From: an uncultured Collinsella sp.
GTDB taxonomy: Bacteria; Actinomycetota; Coriobacteriia; Coriobacteriales; Coriobacteriaceae
Direction: 5' to 3'
Assembly: GCA_947002045.1 (NCBI GenBank)
Contig: CAMQJB010000017.1
Location: 1-43,263 of the forward strand
DNA: 43,263 nucleotides
Part shown: piece after piece, positions 31,386 through 40,540 of the stretch
Numbering within the stretch: position 1 is the stretch's first letter
Layout: every line of letters starts with the position of its first letter
Position numbers and translations under genes: made by a program
Notes under the pieces: generated by a model
Seen by the model: the letters and a program-made list of their open reading frames with translations, nothing else
Told to the model about the DNA's origin: nothing
The model's database searches: none

Positions 31386-32732
31386 ATGATCGATCGCTAT
31401 ACCCGCCCGGAGATGGGACATATCTTCTCCCTCGAGAACAAGTACGCCATTTGGCAGGAGATCGAGGTCTTGGCCTGTGAGGCCCAGGCGGAGCTCGGCA
31501 AGATCGGCATTTCTAAAGACGAAGCCCAGTGGATCCGCGACCATGCCAACTTTGAGAAGGCAAAGGTCGATGAGATCGAGGAAGTCACGCGCCACGACGT
31601 CATCGCCTTCCTGACCAACATGAAGGAGTACATCGACGCCGATGTTCCGGAGGGCGACCCCAAGCCCAGCCGCTGGGTTCACTACGGCATGACCAGCTCC
31701 GATCTGGGCGATACGGCTCTGTGCTACCAGCTCACCCAGGCATGTGACCTGATTATCGAGGACGTCAAGAGGCTCGGCGAGATCTGCAAGCGCCGCGCCT
31801 TCGAGGAGCGCAACACGCTCTGCGCCGGCCGTACTCATGGCATTCACGCCGAGCCGATGACCTTCGGCATGAAGTTTGGCTCTTGGGCTTGGGAGCTCAA
31901 GCGCGATCTGGACCGTCTTGAGGATGCCCGCAAGAACGTTGCCTTCGGTGCCATCTCGGGCGCTGTCGGCACGTACAGCTCCATCGAGCCGTTTGTCGAG
32001 GAGTATGTCTGTGAGCACCTGGGTCTGGTTCACGACCCGCTGTCCACGCAGGTCATCAGCCGCGACCATCACGCCTACCTCGCCGGCGTCCTTGCCACCA
32101 CGGCAGCCACCTGCGAGCGCATCGCTACCGAGGTTCGCAATCTGCAGAAGACCGATACACTCGAGGCCGAGGAGCCGTTCCGCAAGGGTCAAAAGGGCAG
32201 CTCCGCCATGCCGCACAAGCGCAACCCGATCACCATGGAGAAGGTCTGTGGCCTGTCGCGCATCGTGAAGTCCAACGCCCAGGTCGCCTTCGACAACGTC
32301 GCCCTGTGGCACGAGCGCGATATTTCGCACTCCTCTGCCGAGCGTGTCGCCCAGGCCGATAGTTTCATCGCGCTTGACCACATGTTCCAGTGCCTCATCC
32401 GCGTTATCGACGGCTTGCAGCTGTATCCGGCTCGCATGATGGCCAACCTCAACAAGACCCGCGGCCTTATCTTCTCCTCCAAGGTGCTGTTGGCCCTCGT
32501 CGACACTGGCATCACCCGCGAGGACGCCTACGCTATCGTGCAGGAAAACGCCATGGCCACCTGGCACGAGGTGCAGGATTGTGTCTCTGGCCCCACCTTT
32601 AAGGAGCGTCTCGAGGCCGATCCGCGCTGCACCGTCAGCCAGGAGAAGCTCGACGAGATCTTTGACCCGTGGGACTTCCTCACCCGCATCGATACGGTCT
32701 TCGACCGCCTGGAGCAGCTGAACTTCGAGTAG
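31386..32732 (+). CDS. purB: Adenylosuccinate lyase
   Basis: Fumarase-superfamily enzyme acting twice in purine synthesis: it splits SAICAR to AICAR and adenylosuccinate to AMP, releasing fumarate each time. The ATG at 31386 has AAAGGAG upstream; the reading from 31320 includes 22 non-family residues. The protein is 448 residues. Motifs are VHYGMTSSDLGDTA, AGRTHGIHAEP, and the mobile signature loop GSSAMPHKRNP, which contains the catalytic serine. A terminator follows, so purB is monocistronic and separate from purC 7 kb away. Confidence 0.97.
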   Translation: MIDRYTRPEMGHIFSLENKYAIWQEIEVLACEAQAELGKIGISKDEAQWIRDHANFEKAKVDEIEEVTRHDVIAFLTNMKEYIDADVPEGDPKPSRWVHYGMTSSDLGDTALCYQLTQACDLIIEDVKRLGEICKRRAFEERNTLCAGRTHGIHAEPMTFGMKFGSWAWELKRDLDRLEDARKNVAFGAISGAVGTYSSIEPFVEEYVCEHLGLVHDPLSTQVISRDHHAYLAGVLATTAATCERIATEVRNLQKTDTLEAEEPFRKGQKGSSAMPHKRNPITMEKVCGLSRIVKSNAQVAFDNVALWHERDISHSSAERVAQADSFIALDHMFQCLIRVIDGLQLYPARMMANLNKTRGLIFSSKVLLALVDTGITREDAYAIVQENAMATWHEVQDCVSGPTFKERLEADPRCTVSQEKLDEIFDPWDFLTRIDTVFDRLEQLNFE

Positions 32733-32775
32733 GGTTAACCTAATTCGACCGTTTGCGGATGCATTTCAACCTTTG

Positions 32776-32808
32776 GCGCCTTGCCCATCTTGGGTGAGGC
32801 GCTTTTTT
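32776..32808 (+). terminator. purB terminator
   Basis: An imperfect 12-bp stem (GCGCCTTGCCCA with TGGGTGAGGCGC), a 3-base loop and six T. Confidence 0.88.
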
Positions 32809-32870
32809 ATCGCCGCATCAGCCCCGGGTATACAATGAAATCCGACTGCTGTTTCGATGAAGGGAGGCTT

Positions 32871-33707
32871 GTGCCCGGACGTATCAAGCGAGCCGCCATC
32901 GTCTCGTTTGCGCTCATGCTCCTTGTTGCCGCCTGTGTGGCCGCCTTGACGTATACCGTTCGAAGCAGCTCTTTCTCCTCGAATGAAGCCGACAAAGATC
33001 TCCCGGTACTCAAAATCGGCGTTACGGATAACGACCCCTATGTGTATGTCGATACCACGGGCGATTACGCCGGTATCGATATCGACATCGCCCGCGAGGC
33101 GTGTGAGCGTGCGGGGCTCAAGCCACAGTTTGTCGATATTGACTGGAACGATCGCGACCGGCTGCTCGAAAACGGCGATATCGATTGCCTGTGGTGTGAT
33201 TATTCTCCCTGTTATCGCGAGGATAAGTATTACTGGACCGAGCCGTATCTAACCGTGACGGTCTCGGTTGCCGCCAAGAAAACGAGTGGCATCAAGTCCT
33301 TGGCGCATCTCGATGGAAGCAAGACCATCGCGGTAATTGCGGGCTCGGTGAGTGAACGCCGATTGCTCGTAGGGGATCTGGAAATCTCGCCGAACGTGCA
33401 AATCAAATCGTATGGTTCTGCCGAACTCTGCAAAGCCGCCCTCGCCAAAGGGTATGTCGACTGTTGGATGGCGGACGTTCAGCCGCTTGACCGACTTGTC
33501 GCCCGGTATCCCGGCCTTTACCGCGTGTTCGCTGACAACGTTATGACGGTTGATCTGGGCGTCGCGTTTGATGACAGCTATGAAGGACCGATCGTAAAGG
33601 ATCTCAATACCGCATTGTTTGCCATGGACCGAGATGGCACGATTGACCGTATTGTGGGCAATTACAAGACAGGAGCGACGACGGGCGGGCAAGGAGCAAA
33701 TCCATGA
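32871..33707 (+). CDS. Membrane-tethered solute-binding protein (family 3)
   Basis: A 278-residue protein with an N-terminal membrane segment (about 9-28, AAIVSFALMLLVAACVAALT) and a type-3 solute-binding fold of the amino-acid kind: LKIGVTDNDPYVYVD, GIDIDIAREACERAGL, GDIDCLWCDYS, then the hinge-containing IAVIAGSVSERRLL. The GTG at 32871 is chosen for its AGGGAGG site. Upstream ATG and ATT-like alternatives lie in a promoter-like TATACAAT or in the purB terminator. No permease or ATPase is next to it. The stop overlaps the start of a diguanylate cyclase gene (ATGA), suggesting it senses a ligand for signalling rather than transport. Confidence 0.78.
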   Translation: MPGRIKRAAIVSFALMLLVAACVAALTYTVRSSSFSSNEADKDLPVLKIGVTDNDPYVYVDTTGDYAGIDIDIAREACERAGLKPQFVDIDWNDRDRLLENGDIDCLWCDYSPCYREDKYYWTEPYLTVTVSVAAKKTSGIKSLAHLDGSKTIAVIAGSVSERRLLVGDLEISPNVQIKSYGSAELCKAALAKGYVDCWMADVQPLDRLVARYPGLYRVFADNVMTVDLGVAFDDSYEGPIVKDLNTALFAMDRDGTIDRIVGNYKTGATTGGQGANP

Positions 33708-35503
33708 CAAATGATGAGCACCGCTTGCGTCGAAAGACTCTGACCGTCATAGCTGTCGGCGTTATTGTCAGCGCTGTCTTGTTAGGCCTGTTGTATACGG
33801 TTGGAACCCATCGCTGCCTCGAAAAAACGCTTGGGTTTGGCCAAGAAACCATGGCGTTTTTGGAAAACGCTTGCGAAAAATATGACCGCTACGAACAGGG
33901 GAGAAAAACCGAAGAGACGCACGATTTGCTCGCCGCGGTCGAATCGTTTGCGACGTTCCTGTCCTCTGATCGCGTTGAGGTTAACGACGATCTTATCGAG
34001 CAATTTGTCCATGCCGAGAACCTTTCGGGGCTGATGGTCATGGACTCCGATGGCCATATGGCTGCCCACTACGACATCGATGGTCGCGATCCGCTCATGT
34101 TGTGGCGAGAGGAGCTGGCCTGTGCGCCGGTCGCATCGATGTATCAAGGTTCCAAAGTGACCTACTCAACTGTCGTCGAGCGCCGTGGTGTCGTTTTTGC
34201 CGTCTGTGCTATCCCGTATGGCGACGGCGTTGCCTTGGCATACCGCTCATTTGTTTCCGATCCAGCGGACGACTATTCATATGCCATAGCCGACGTGCTT
34301 TCGAACAGCACCTTCCACCAGGGCCCCACGGTGCTTGTTATGGAGGATGCGGAGATTGTCTCATCCAACAGCGCCGATGCTGACGTGTCGCTCGCCCGAT
34401 TCCTCACCAGCGCAGGGGTTGAGTGGAAAGACGATGGCCTAACGCGCATCGATTATCGAGGAGACAAATGGTACGCGGTGCGTGCGGCATACAAGGACTA
34501 CCGCCTGTTTGCGCTGTATCCCAAATCTGAGGTCATGTCTGGCAGGATCACATTTGTCGCCGCTGGCGTCTTGGTGTGCCTTGCGTTTTGGGTCGTGGTA
34601 CTGTTGGCTCGAAATATCGTTGATCGCCGCAATTTGGTCGAAAAGGATAAACAGCTCGGCATTATCAATGCCATAAGCGCCATCTACGATTCGACTTTCC
34701 TTTTGCATCTCGACACCCTCGAGATCGAGGGAATCAATATGTCGCCGACGATAGCGAAGATATTTGCCGAGCACAGCGAGGCATATGACTTTATGGACAC
34801 GGTCTGCCGGGATATCGTGAGCCCCGAAAGCCGCGAAGCGGTTGTGGGACTCGTAGATATAAGTACGCTTCGCGAACGTATGGAGGGCGTACCGTACTTG
34901 GCTGCCGAGGTGCGAGATTGTCGAGGCGCTTGGTACTCGCTACAGGTTGTCCCCCAGCATCGCGATGAGCAAGGCCGGCTGGAGTCGGTCGTCGTGGCGA
35001 CGCACAACATATCGATGGTCAAACATGCCGAGGAGCTGACATACCAAGACAAACTGACGGGGCTTCGCAACCGCAACTACCTTGAATCGCGCGGAGATAG
35101 CCTGGTAAACGAGGGCTTGCCCGTGAGCGTGATTATGTTGGACTGCAATTATCTCAAGCGGACCAACGATATCTACGGTCACGAGATGGGGGATGAACTG
35201 CTGCGACGGACGGCGTCCGTGCTGCGGCGGGTGGCTGGTGCGGATTACCTGCCGATGCGCGTTGGCGGCGACGAGTTTTTGCTGGTTTGCCCCCATACTG
35301 ACAACGAGTCTGCGCTCGGGCTGGAACAGGATCTTCGTCTCGGTCTTGCCGCGGTAAGCGATGAGGCACTGACGGTCAGCGCATCGATTGGCGTGGCGAC
35401 CGTCGAGACGGCTGGAAATACGCTGGCCGATGTATATCGTGTCGCCGACCACAATATGTATCGGGAGAAGCGCATGGTCCACGCACGGGGTACGGGCTGC
35501 TAA
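33704..35503 (+). CDS. Membrane diguanylate cyclase with extracellular sensor and PAS-like domain
   Basis: A 599-residue protein predicted to make cyclic di-GMP. Membrane helix 1 is at about 12-33, an extracellular sensor covers ~34-283 and helix 2 ~284-307. A PAS-like region spans ~325-440, and a GGDEF domain runs from DKLTGLRNRNYL to the end. The active site reads RVGGDEF near 519-525, and the metal and base-binding segment is IMLDCNYLKRTNDIYGHEMGDE, so it should be active. An RxxD inhibitory site before GGDEF is absent, and there is no EAL domain. It is translationally coupled to the binding protein upstream. Confidence 0.88.
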   Translation: MTNDEHRLRRKTLTVIAVGVIVSAVLLGLLYTVGTHRCLEKTLGFGQETMAFLENACEKYDRYEQGRKTEETHDLLAAVESFATFLSSDRVEVNDDLIEQFVHAENLSGLMVMDSDGHMAAHYDIDGRDPLMLWREELACAPVASMYQGSKVTYSTVVERRGVVFAVCAIPYGDGVALAYRSFVSDPADDYSYAIADVLSNSTFHQGPTVLVMEDAEIVSSNSADADVSLARFLTSAGVEWKDDGLTRIDYRGDKWYAVRAAYKDYRLFALYPKSEVMSGRITFVAAGVLVCLAFWVVVLLARNIVDRRNLVEKDKQLGIINAISAIYDSTFLLHLDTLEIEGINMSPTIAKIFAEHSEAYDFMDTVCRDIVSPESREAVVGLVDISTLRERMEGVPYLAAEVRDCRGAWYSLQVVPQHRDEQGRLESVVVATHNISMVKHAEELTYQDKLTGLRNRNYLESRGDSLVNEGLPVSVIMLDCNYLKRTNDIYGHEMGDELLRRTASVLRRVAGADYLPMRVGGDEFLLVCPHTDNESALGLEQDLRLGLAAVSDEALTVSASIGVATVETAGNTLADVYRVADHNMYREKRMVHARGTGC

Positions 35504-35616
35504 TCTTGCCCCCACTAATCTATGCATCGTAGGATGTTGAATCGGTGCTTACGATAATAAGTCGGGCCAGGCGGGGATAATAGACGTCTGAAATTTCTTT
35601 CTGAGAGGGGATCTCA

Positions 35617-35880
35617 ATGATTAGTTTTGACTACAAGCCTCAGGGTGTATGCTCTCGCAATATCCACCTCAATCTTTCCGATGACGGCAGCAAAGTGCTG
35701 GGCGTCGAGTTTACCGGCGGCTGCGACGGCAATCTCAAGGCTATCTCCAAGCTGGTCGAGGGTGCTCCTGCCGATCGCGTAATCGAGGTTCTCGCTGGTA
35801 ATACCTGCGGTATGAAAAAGACCTCCTGCGCCGATCAGCTTACGCGCGCTATCGAGGCCGCTCGCGCCGAGATCGCCTAA
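35617..35880 (+). CDS. TSCPD-domain protein (TIGR03905 type)
   Basis: An 87-residue protein with the cysteine pattern of the family: CSRN, GGCDGN, NTCGMKKTSCADQL. The same domain is found at the C terminus of some ribonucleotide reductases and in small stand-alone proteins; its function is not established. The ATG has AGAGGGGA upstream. The TAA stop shares one base with the ATG of the next gene. Confidence 0.85.
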   Translation: MISFDYKPQGVCSRNIHLNLSDDGSKVLGVEFTGGCDGNLKAISKLVEGAPADRVIEVLAGNTCGMKKTSCADQLTRAIEAARAEIA

Positions 35881-37091
35881 TGGGTATCGCCGACCGCTTT
35901 AAGAATGGAATAACGCGTCGAGGTTTTGTGCTGGGTGGCGCCGCTACCGGTACTGCTGCCGTACTGGCCGGTTGCTCGAAAAAAACGGGCACGAGTGATG
36001 ATGCCGCATCCGAGCCGCAGGTTATCAAGGACGATTCAAAGATTGTCTCGATTACGGATGAGTACGAGGCTGTCGAAATCGACCTCGAGCCTGCAGCTTC
36101 ATGGACATTGCCTCTGGGTACGCTGCTGTACTACTGCGACGGCGATTACGCCGCGGCGATGATGGCACCCGCATCGGCGCGGCATGCCAACACGCTCGGT
36201 GTGCTCAACCTGGGCGACGGTTCGCTCACGACACTCATCGAGGACCCCGTCGAAGGTGCGGGGTATTCGTTTTACGATGTCCGCGCCGGCGATGGCGTAT
36301 TTGCTTGGATCGAGATGAACTTTGCGAACGCATCGTGGAAGCTCTATGCGCAAAATACGGCAGGTGCGTCGCTTGTCGGCGATGTGGTCGAGCTCGACCG
36401 AGGCGGCAAGGACTACGACCCGCCGCTGTTTACGGCGTTCGAATCGTCCGTCATTTGGTACAAGATGCCTGCTGCAGGCGGCAATAAGACGAGTCACGAC
36501 TCGTATTGCTACCGCCGCTCGCTCGACGAGGCAAAGGCCGAGGCCATTTGGAAGTCAACGGGCCGCTTTGCATCCGCCCCGCGTGTGAGTGACGGCATCT
36601 TGACCATTTCCCCGCGTGTGCGCAACGACGAGGGCGTCTACTACGGCATGACGGCGATCGACCTGACGGACGGCAATAATACCAAGAGGGCTCAGCTGGT
36701 CCTTCCCTCATCGGTGTCTCCCTTCGAGGCCGTATATATGGGCGACACGTTTGTGTTCTCCATCGAGGCCACCTATAGCGGCGTGGGGAGCCTAGGCAAC
36801 ATGGGCACCTATATCGGTAACGAGAATGGGACGTTCCTATTCCTGTCGCGCGAGCCGCTTGCGTGTGCTGCCGGCAGAAAAGGCAAATATCTGGTTAAGG
36901 TTCAGGCATCGCATTTTCTGATCGATACCTCCGCCAAAACCTATGGTTCGCTGCTGTCGCCCGACCGCGCTCTCGAATATGGCGATTATCCAGCTACGGC
37001 GGGTAAATCGAATACGTTTTTAACCTATGCCACGGTGCGTAATAGCCAAGGAATTCCCGAGACGGTTACCGCCCGCCTGTTCTCTCTTTAG
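35880..37091 (+). CDS. Tat-type lipoprotein of unknown function
   Basis: A 403-residue exported protein. The N terminus has the twin-arginine motif TRRGF (R13, R14), a hydrophobic stretch and a lipobox VLAGC with C32 as the predicted lipidated residue. A short disordered Ser/Asp linker follows. The rest has regularly spaced beta-like segments with aromatic and glycine turns (for instance GDGVFAWIEMNFANASWKLYA), suggestive of a beta-propeller, but I do not recognise a family. It overlaps the TSCPD gene stop by one base, so the two are coupled. Confidence 0.7.
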   Translation: MGIADRFKNGITRRGFVLGGAATGTAAVLAGCSKKTGTSDDAASEPQVIKDDSKIVSITDEYEAVEIDLEPAASWTLPLGTLLYYCDGDYAAAMMAPASARHANTLGVLNLGDGSLTTLIEDPVEGAGYSFYDVRAGDGVFAWIEMNFANASWKLYAQNTAGASLVGDVVELDRGGKDYDPPLFTAFESSVIWYKMPAAGGNKTSHDSYCYRRSLDEAKAEAIWKSTGRFASAPRVSDGILTISPRVRNDEGVYYGMTAIDLTDGNNTKRAQLVLPSSVSPFEAVYMGDTFVFSIEATYSGVGSLGNMGTYIGNENGTFLFLSREPLACAAGRKGKYLVKVQASHFLIDTSAKTYGSLLSPDRALEYGDYPATAGKSNTFLTYATVRNSQGIPETVTARLFSL

Positions 37092-37149
37092 CGCCGAGGG
37101 GTTAAAAGGGCGCCAACGGGGGAATAAACGCGTTGTAATTGTGAGTGCC

Positions 37150-37188
37150 GCCCGCCGAGCCGCCGCACTGTAGCGGTGCTCGGCGGGC
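37150..37188 (+). terminator. Hairpin between the lipoprotein gene and the two-component operon
   Basis: An 11-bp GC stem (GCCCGCCGAGC paired with GCTCGGCGGGC) with an inner helix. No T run follows, so it may act as a weak terminator or stabiliser. Confidence 0.5.
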
Positions 37189-37243
37189 ATAGGTGCGTTA
37201 AAATGGGCTTGTTCTTAGCTAATTGAGACAGGGGGGCCGTGTT

Positions 37244-37966
37244 ATGGCTTCAGATGCAAAAAAGATTCTGCTGGTCGAGGACGAGAAGGCAATCCGTGAC
37301 GCTGTCGCTGCCTATCTCGAGCGCGAGGGCTACTGGGTTGTTGGCGTCGGGGACGGCCAGTCTGCGATCGAGGAGTTCGAGAAGCACCAGTTCGACCTGG
37401 TTGTGCTCGACCTTATGCTCCCCAAGATTCCCGGCGAGCGCGTTTGCCGCACCATTCGCGACACCTCGGATGTCCCCATCATTATGCTGACGGCCAAGGG
37501 CGAGATCGAGGATCGCATCATCGGCCTTGAGCTTGGTGCCGACGACTACCTGATTAAGCCGTTCTCGCCGCGTGAGCTCGTCGCCCGCGTCCGCGCCCTG
37601 TTCCGTCGTGCTCACCAGGCAGACGAGCCCGCCGTTGAGGTGCTCGACTTTGGCGATCTGGTCATCGATATCTCGGGCCACAAGATCTTGGTCGAGGACA
37701 AGGAAGTAGACCTGACTGCTTCCGAGTTTAAGCTGCTCACCACGCTTGCTCGCCATCCCGGTCGCGTCTATAACCGTATGGAGCTGGTCGAGAAGGTGCT
37801 CGGCTATGACTTTGAGGGCTACGAGCGCACCATCGACAGTCACGTCAAGAACCTTCGCGCCAAGCTGGGCGACGACCCCAAGAAGCCTAAGTGGCTCTAC
37901 ACCGTTCACGGCGTCGGTTATCGCTTCGAGGCTCCGGCCAAGACCGATAAGTCGGACGAGAAATAG
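37244..37966 (+). CDS. OmpR/PhoB-family response regulator
   Basis: A 240-residue DNA-binding response regulator. The receiver domain has acidic residues V-E-D-E (about 11-14), phosphoacceptor D56 in VVLDLMLP, and K at about 105 in YLIKPF. The C-terminal winged helix (from about 135) contains LTASEFKLL and a recognition helix RTIDSHVKNLRAKLG. The ATG at 37244 has an AGGGGGG upstream; a reading seven codons longer is less likely. It is followed after 11 bases by its kinase. The target is unknown. Confidence 0.92.
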   Translation: MASDAKKILLVEDEKAIRDAVAAYLEREGYWVVGVGDGQSAIEEFEKHQFDLVVLDLMLPKIPGERVCRTIRDTSDVPIIMLTAKGEIEDRIIGLELGADDYLIKPFSPRELVARVRALFRRAHQADEPAVEVLDFGDLVIDISGHKILVEDKEVDLTASEFKLLTTLARHPGRVYNRMELVEKVLGYDFEGYERTIDSHVKNLRAKLGDDPKKPKWLYTVHGVGYRFEAPAKTDKSDEK

Positions 37967-37977
37967 GGAAATCACAT

Positions 37978-39543
37978 ATGACACCTGCGCGCTTTGAAAT
38001 TGGGCAAAAGCATAAGCAGGAGAACGAGGCGGGTTCCAAGGCAAGTTGGAACACGCCTCGTTCCGATTCACGGCCAGCGATGAGCTATCCCTCGCGCATG
38101 GCCTTGGCTTTTGCCCTGACGTCGCTCATGACGGTATTGGTGCTGGTGGGCGTTGTCTCCGTTGTGTGGGGTACCGTCTTTTCGGATTACACGCGCTCCA
38201 ATATCGTCGAGATTGCCAATTCTGCCGCCGAAAAGCTTGCGACGTCGTACGAGGAAAACGGCAACTGGACTGCGGGCGAGCTACGCACGGTCGCGACATC
38301 GAGCTTGGTGTCCGACGACCTGAGTATGCAGGTTGTCAACAAAAAGGGCGTTGTCGTCTATGACGACTCATGGCCTTCGGCAAGTGCGACCGCCGATGTG
38401 CGCGAGAGCGAATCGGCGTCGAGCAGCTCGAGCGGTAAAAAGGCCTCGCATAGCCCGGTCTCGTCGGCGCCCACCGACTCCGATAGCGTTGCCAACGTCG
38501 AAATCATAACGTCTTCTGGCGAGCATGTCGGACAGGTGAAGCTATGGGCTATCGGCTCCGATGCCCTGCTCACCAAGGCGGATTCTGCGTTTAGGGAAAA
38601 GACTTTTAACGCCATGGCCCTTGCCGCGGTTGTTGCGGTCTGCATCTCAGTTGTTATCGGATCGTTCGTGTCGCGCATGCTTACCAGACCGATTCATCGT
38701 ATAACCAGCACAGCCAAGCAAATTCGCGACGGCGATTTGTCCGCTCGTACCGGTTTGCGCGGCGACGATGAAATCGATCAGTTGGGTGAGACCTTTGACG
38801 AGATGGCCACCTCGCTCGAGAAAGATATGAAGCACGAAAAGCGCCTGACCTCGGATGTCGCACACGAGCTTCGCACGCCGCTCATGGCCATGCTTGCAAC
38901 GGTCGAGGCCATGCAGGACGGCGTGTATCCCACCGACGATGAGCATCTGGAGACGGTCGCTTCCGAGACGCGCCGCCTGGCTCGTTTGGTGCAGCAGATG
39001 CTCGACCTATCGCGTATGGAAAACAGCACGGCGCCGCTCAATCTCGAACCGGTGGACATGGTTCCCTTTGTGCGGTCTATCGTCAACGCTCAGGAGCGCC
39101 TATTTGTTGACCGCGATCTGCGCTTGCGCTTTGCTGACGAGACCCAAGGTCACGACGATGTCGTCGAGGCCGATCCCGACATGATCACGCAGTGCGTCAT
39201 CAACCTCATGAGCAACGCCATGCGCTACACCCCCGAGGGCGGTTGGGTCGTGGTGTCGGTGCTCAGTGACCGCAAGCATGTCAGTATTGCCGTTTCGGAT
39301 ACCGGTATCGGTATTGCCAAGGACGACCTGTCGCGCATCTTCGGGCGATTTTGGCGCGCAGATGCCAGCCGCGCCCGCGAAGCCGGCGGCCTGGGCGTTG
39401 GCCTCGCCGTGACCAAGCAAATCGTCGAGCGTCACCATGGCTACATATCCGTGGAGTCGGAGCTTGGAAAGGGTACGACTTTTACGATTCATCTGCCTCG
39501 CGAGCACACGGCGGACGCGGCATCTACTACAATGGAGCACTAG
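37978..39543 (+). CDS. Membrane sensor histidine kinase
   Basis: A 521-residue kinase paired with the regulator just upstream. After a ~40-residue hydrophilic start come TM1 (about 42-66), an extracellular region (about 68-208) with an unusual Ser-rich low-complexity stretch (142-170), and TM2 (about 209-232). Next are a HAMP domain (TRPIHRITSTAKQIRDGDL) and HisKA with H296 in DVAHELRTPL. The ATPase domain has N box NLMSNAMRYTPEG, G1 SDTGIGI and G2 GGLGVGLA. All catalytic motifs are intact. The ligand cannot be deduced. Confidence 0.92.
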   Translation: MTPARFEIGQKHKQENEAGSKASWNTPRSDSRPAMSYPSRMALAFALTSLMTVLVLVGVVSVVWGTVFSDYTRSNIVEIANSAAEKLATSYEENGNWTAGELRTVATSSLVSDDLSMQVVNKKGVVVYDDSWPSASATADVRESESASSSSSGKKASHSPVSSAPTDSDSVANVEIITSSGEHVGQVKLWAIGSDALLTKADSAFREKTFNAMALAAVVAVCISVVIGSFVSRMLTRPIHRITSTAKQIRDGDLSARTGLRGDDEIDQLGETFDEMATSLEKDMKHEKRLTSDVAHELRTPLMAMLATVEAMQDGVYPTDDEHLETVASETRRLARLVQQMLDLSRMENSTAPLNLEPVDMVPFVRSIVNAQERLFVDRDLRLRFADETQGHDDVVEADPDMITQCVINLMSNAMRYTPEGGWVVVSVLSDRKHVSIAVSDTGIGIAKDDLSRIFGRFWRADASRAREAGGLGVGLAVTKQIVERHHGYISVESELGKGTTFTIHLPREHTADAASTTMEH

Positions 39544-39601
39544 CTTTTCGCTATTCGGTGAAGGAGGGGCCGCGTTCCTGCCGCTCCGAGTTTGCGAAAA
39601 C

Positions 39602-39624
39602 ATGCGGGAAAGAACCCGCATTTC
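39602..39624 (+). terminator. Weak hairpin between the kinase gene and purC
   Basis: A 7-bp stem (ATGCGGG with CCCGCAT), a 6-base loop, then TTTCTGT. It could be an inefficient terminator or a purC leader hairpin. Confidence 0.35.
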
Positions 39625-39652
39625 TGTCGTATTTAGGTAAGGAGTGACTCAC

Positions 39653-40540
39653 GTGACAACGATGGAGCGTCGTCCGGATTCCCGTGGCAAGGTTCGTGAT
39701 ATCTACGATGCCGGCGAAAACCTGCTGATGGTCGCCACCGATCGCATTTCTGCGTTCGACTTCATTCTTCCCGACGAGATTCCGTTTAAGGGAGAGGTGC
39801 TCAACCGCATCTCGGCATTCTGGTTCGATAAGTTTGCCGACATCGTTCCCAACCATCTCGTCTCCATCGATCCGGCGGATTTCCCCGAGGAGTTTGCCGA
39901 GTATCGTGACTACCTCGCAGGCCGCGCCATGCTGGTCAAGAAGGCCCAGACGATTCCTATCGAGTGCATCGTCCGCGGTTATCTGACCGGTTCGGGCAAG
40001 AAGACCTATGACGAGAACGGCACCGTCTGCGGCATCCAGCTGCCCGAGGGTCTGACCGAGGCCTCCAAGCTTCCCGAGCCGCTGTTCACGCCGTCCACGA
40101 AGGCCGAGATCGGTGATCACGACGAGAATATCTCGTTTGAGCGTTGCTGCGAGATCGTTGGCGAGGACATCGCCACGCAGATTCGCGATCTGTCTCTCAA
40201 GATCTACAAGGCTGCTGCCGAGTATGCAGCGACCCGTGGCATCATCATTGCCGACACCAAGTTTGAGTTTGGTGTTATCGATGGCAAGGTCACGCTGATC
40301 GACGAGTGCCTCACGCCCGACTCCAGCCGTTTCTGGCCCGCCGCCAGCTACGAGGAGGGCAAGATCCAGCCTAGCTACGACAAGCAATTCGTCCGCAATT
40401 GGCTCAAGGCCAACTGGGATATGACGGGGGAGACCCCGCACCTGCCCGCCGAGGTCATCGATGGCACGTCCGAGCGCTATCGCGAGGCCTTCCAGATCAT
40501 CACGGGCTCCCAGTTCACAAGCATGAAGGAGAACGCATAA
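39653..40540 (+). CDS. purC: SAICAR synthetase
   Basis: Ligase that joins aspartate to CAIR using ATP in purine synthesis; its product is the substrate of PurB, encoded 7 kb upstream. The GTG at 39653 is chosen because GGAG lies eight bases upstream; a GTG at 39644 overlaps that site and an ATG at 39662 is too far from it. The protein is 295 residues. Motifs are GKVRDIYDAGENLLMVATDRISAFD, IPIECIVRGYLTGSG and DTKFEFGVIDGKVTLIDE. The next gene starts on the base after the stop. Confidence 0.96.
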   Translation: MTTMERRPDSRGKVRDIYDAGENLLMVATDRISAFDFILPDEIPFKGEVLNRISAFWFDKFADIVPNHLVSIDPADFPEEFAEYRDYLAGRAMLVKKAQTIPIECIVRGYLTGSGKKTYDENGTVCGIQLPEGLTEASKLPEPLFTPSTKAEIGDHDENISFERCCEIVGEDIATQIRDLSLKIYKAAAEYAATRGIIIADTKFEFGVIDGKVTLIDECLTPDSSRFWPAASYEEGKIQPSYDKQFVRNWLKANWDMTGETPHLPAEVIDGTSERYREAFQIITGSQFTSMKENA

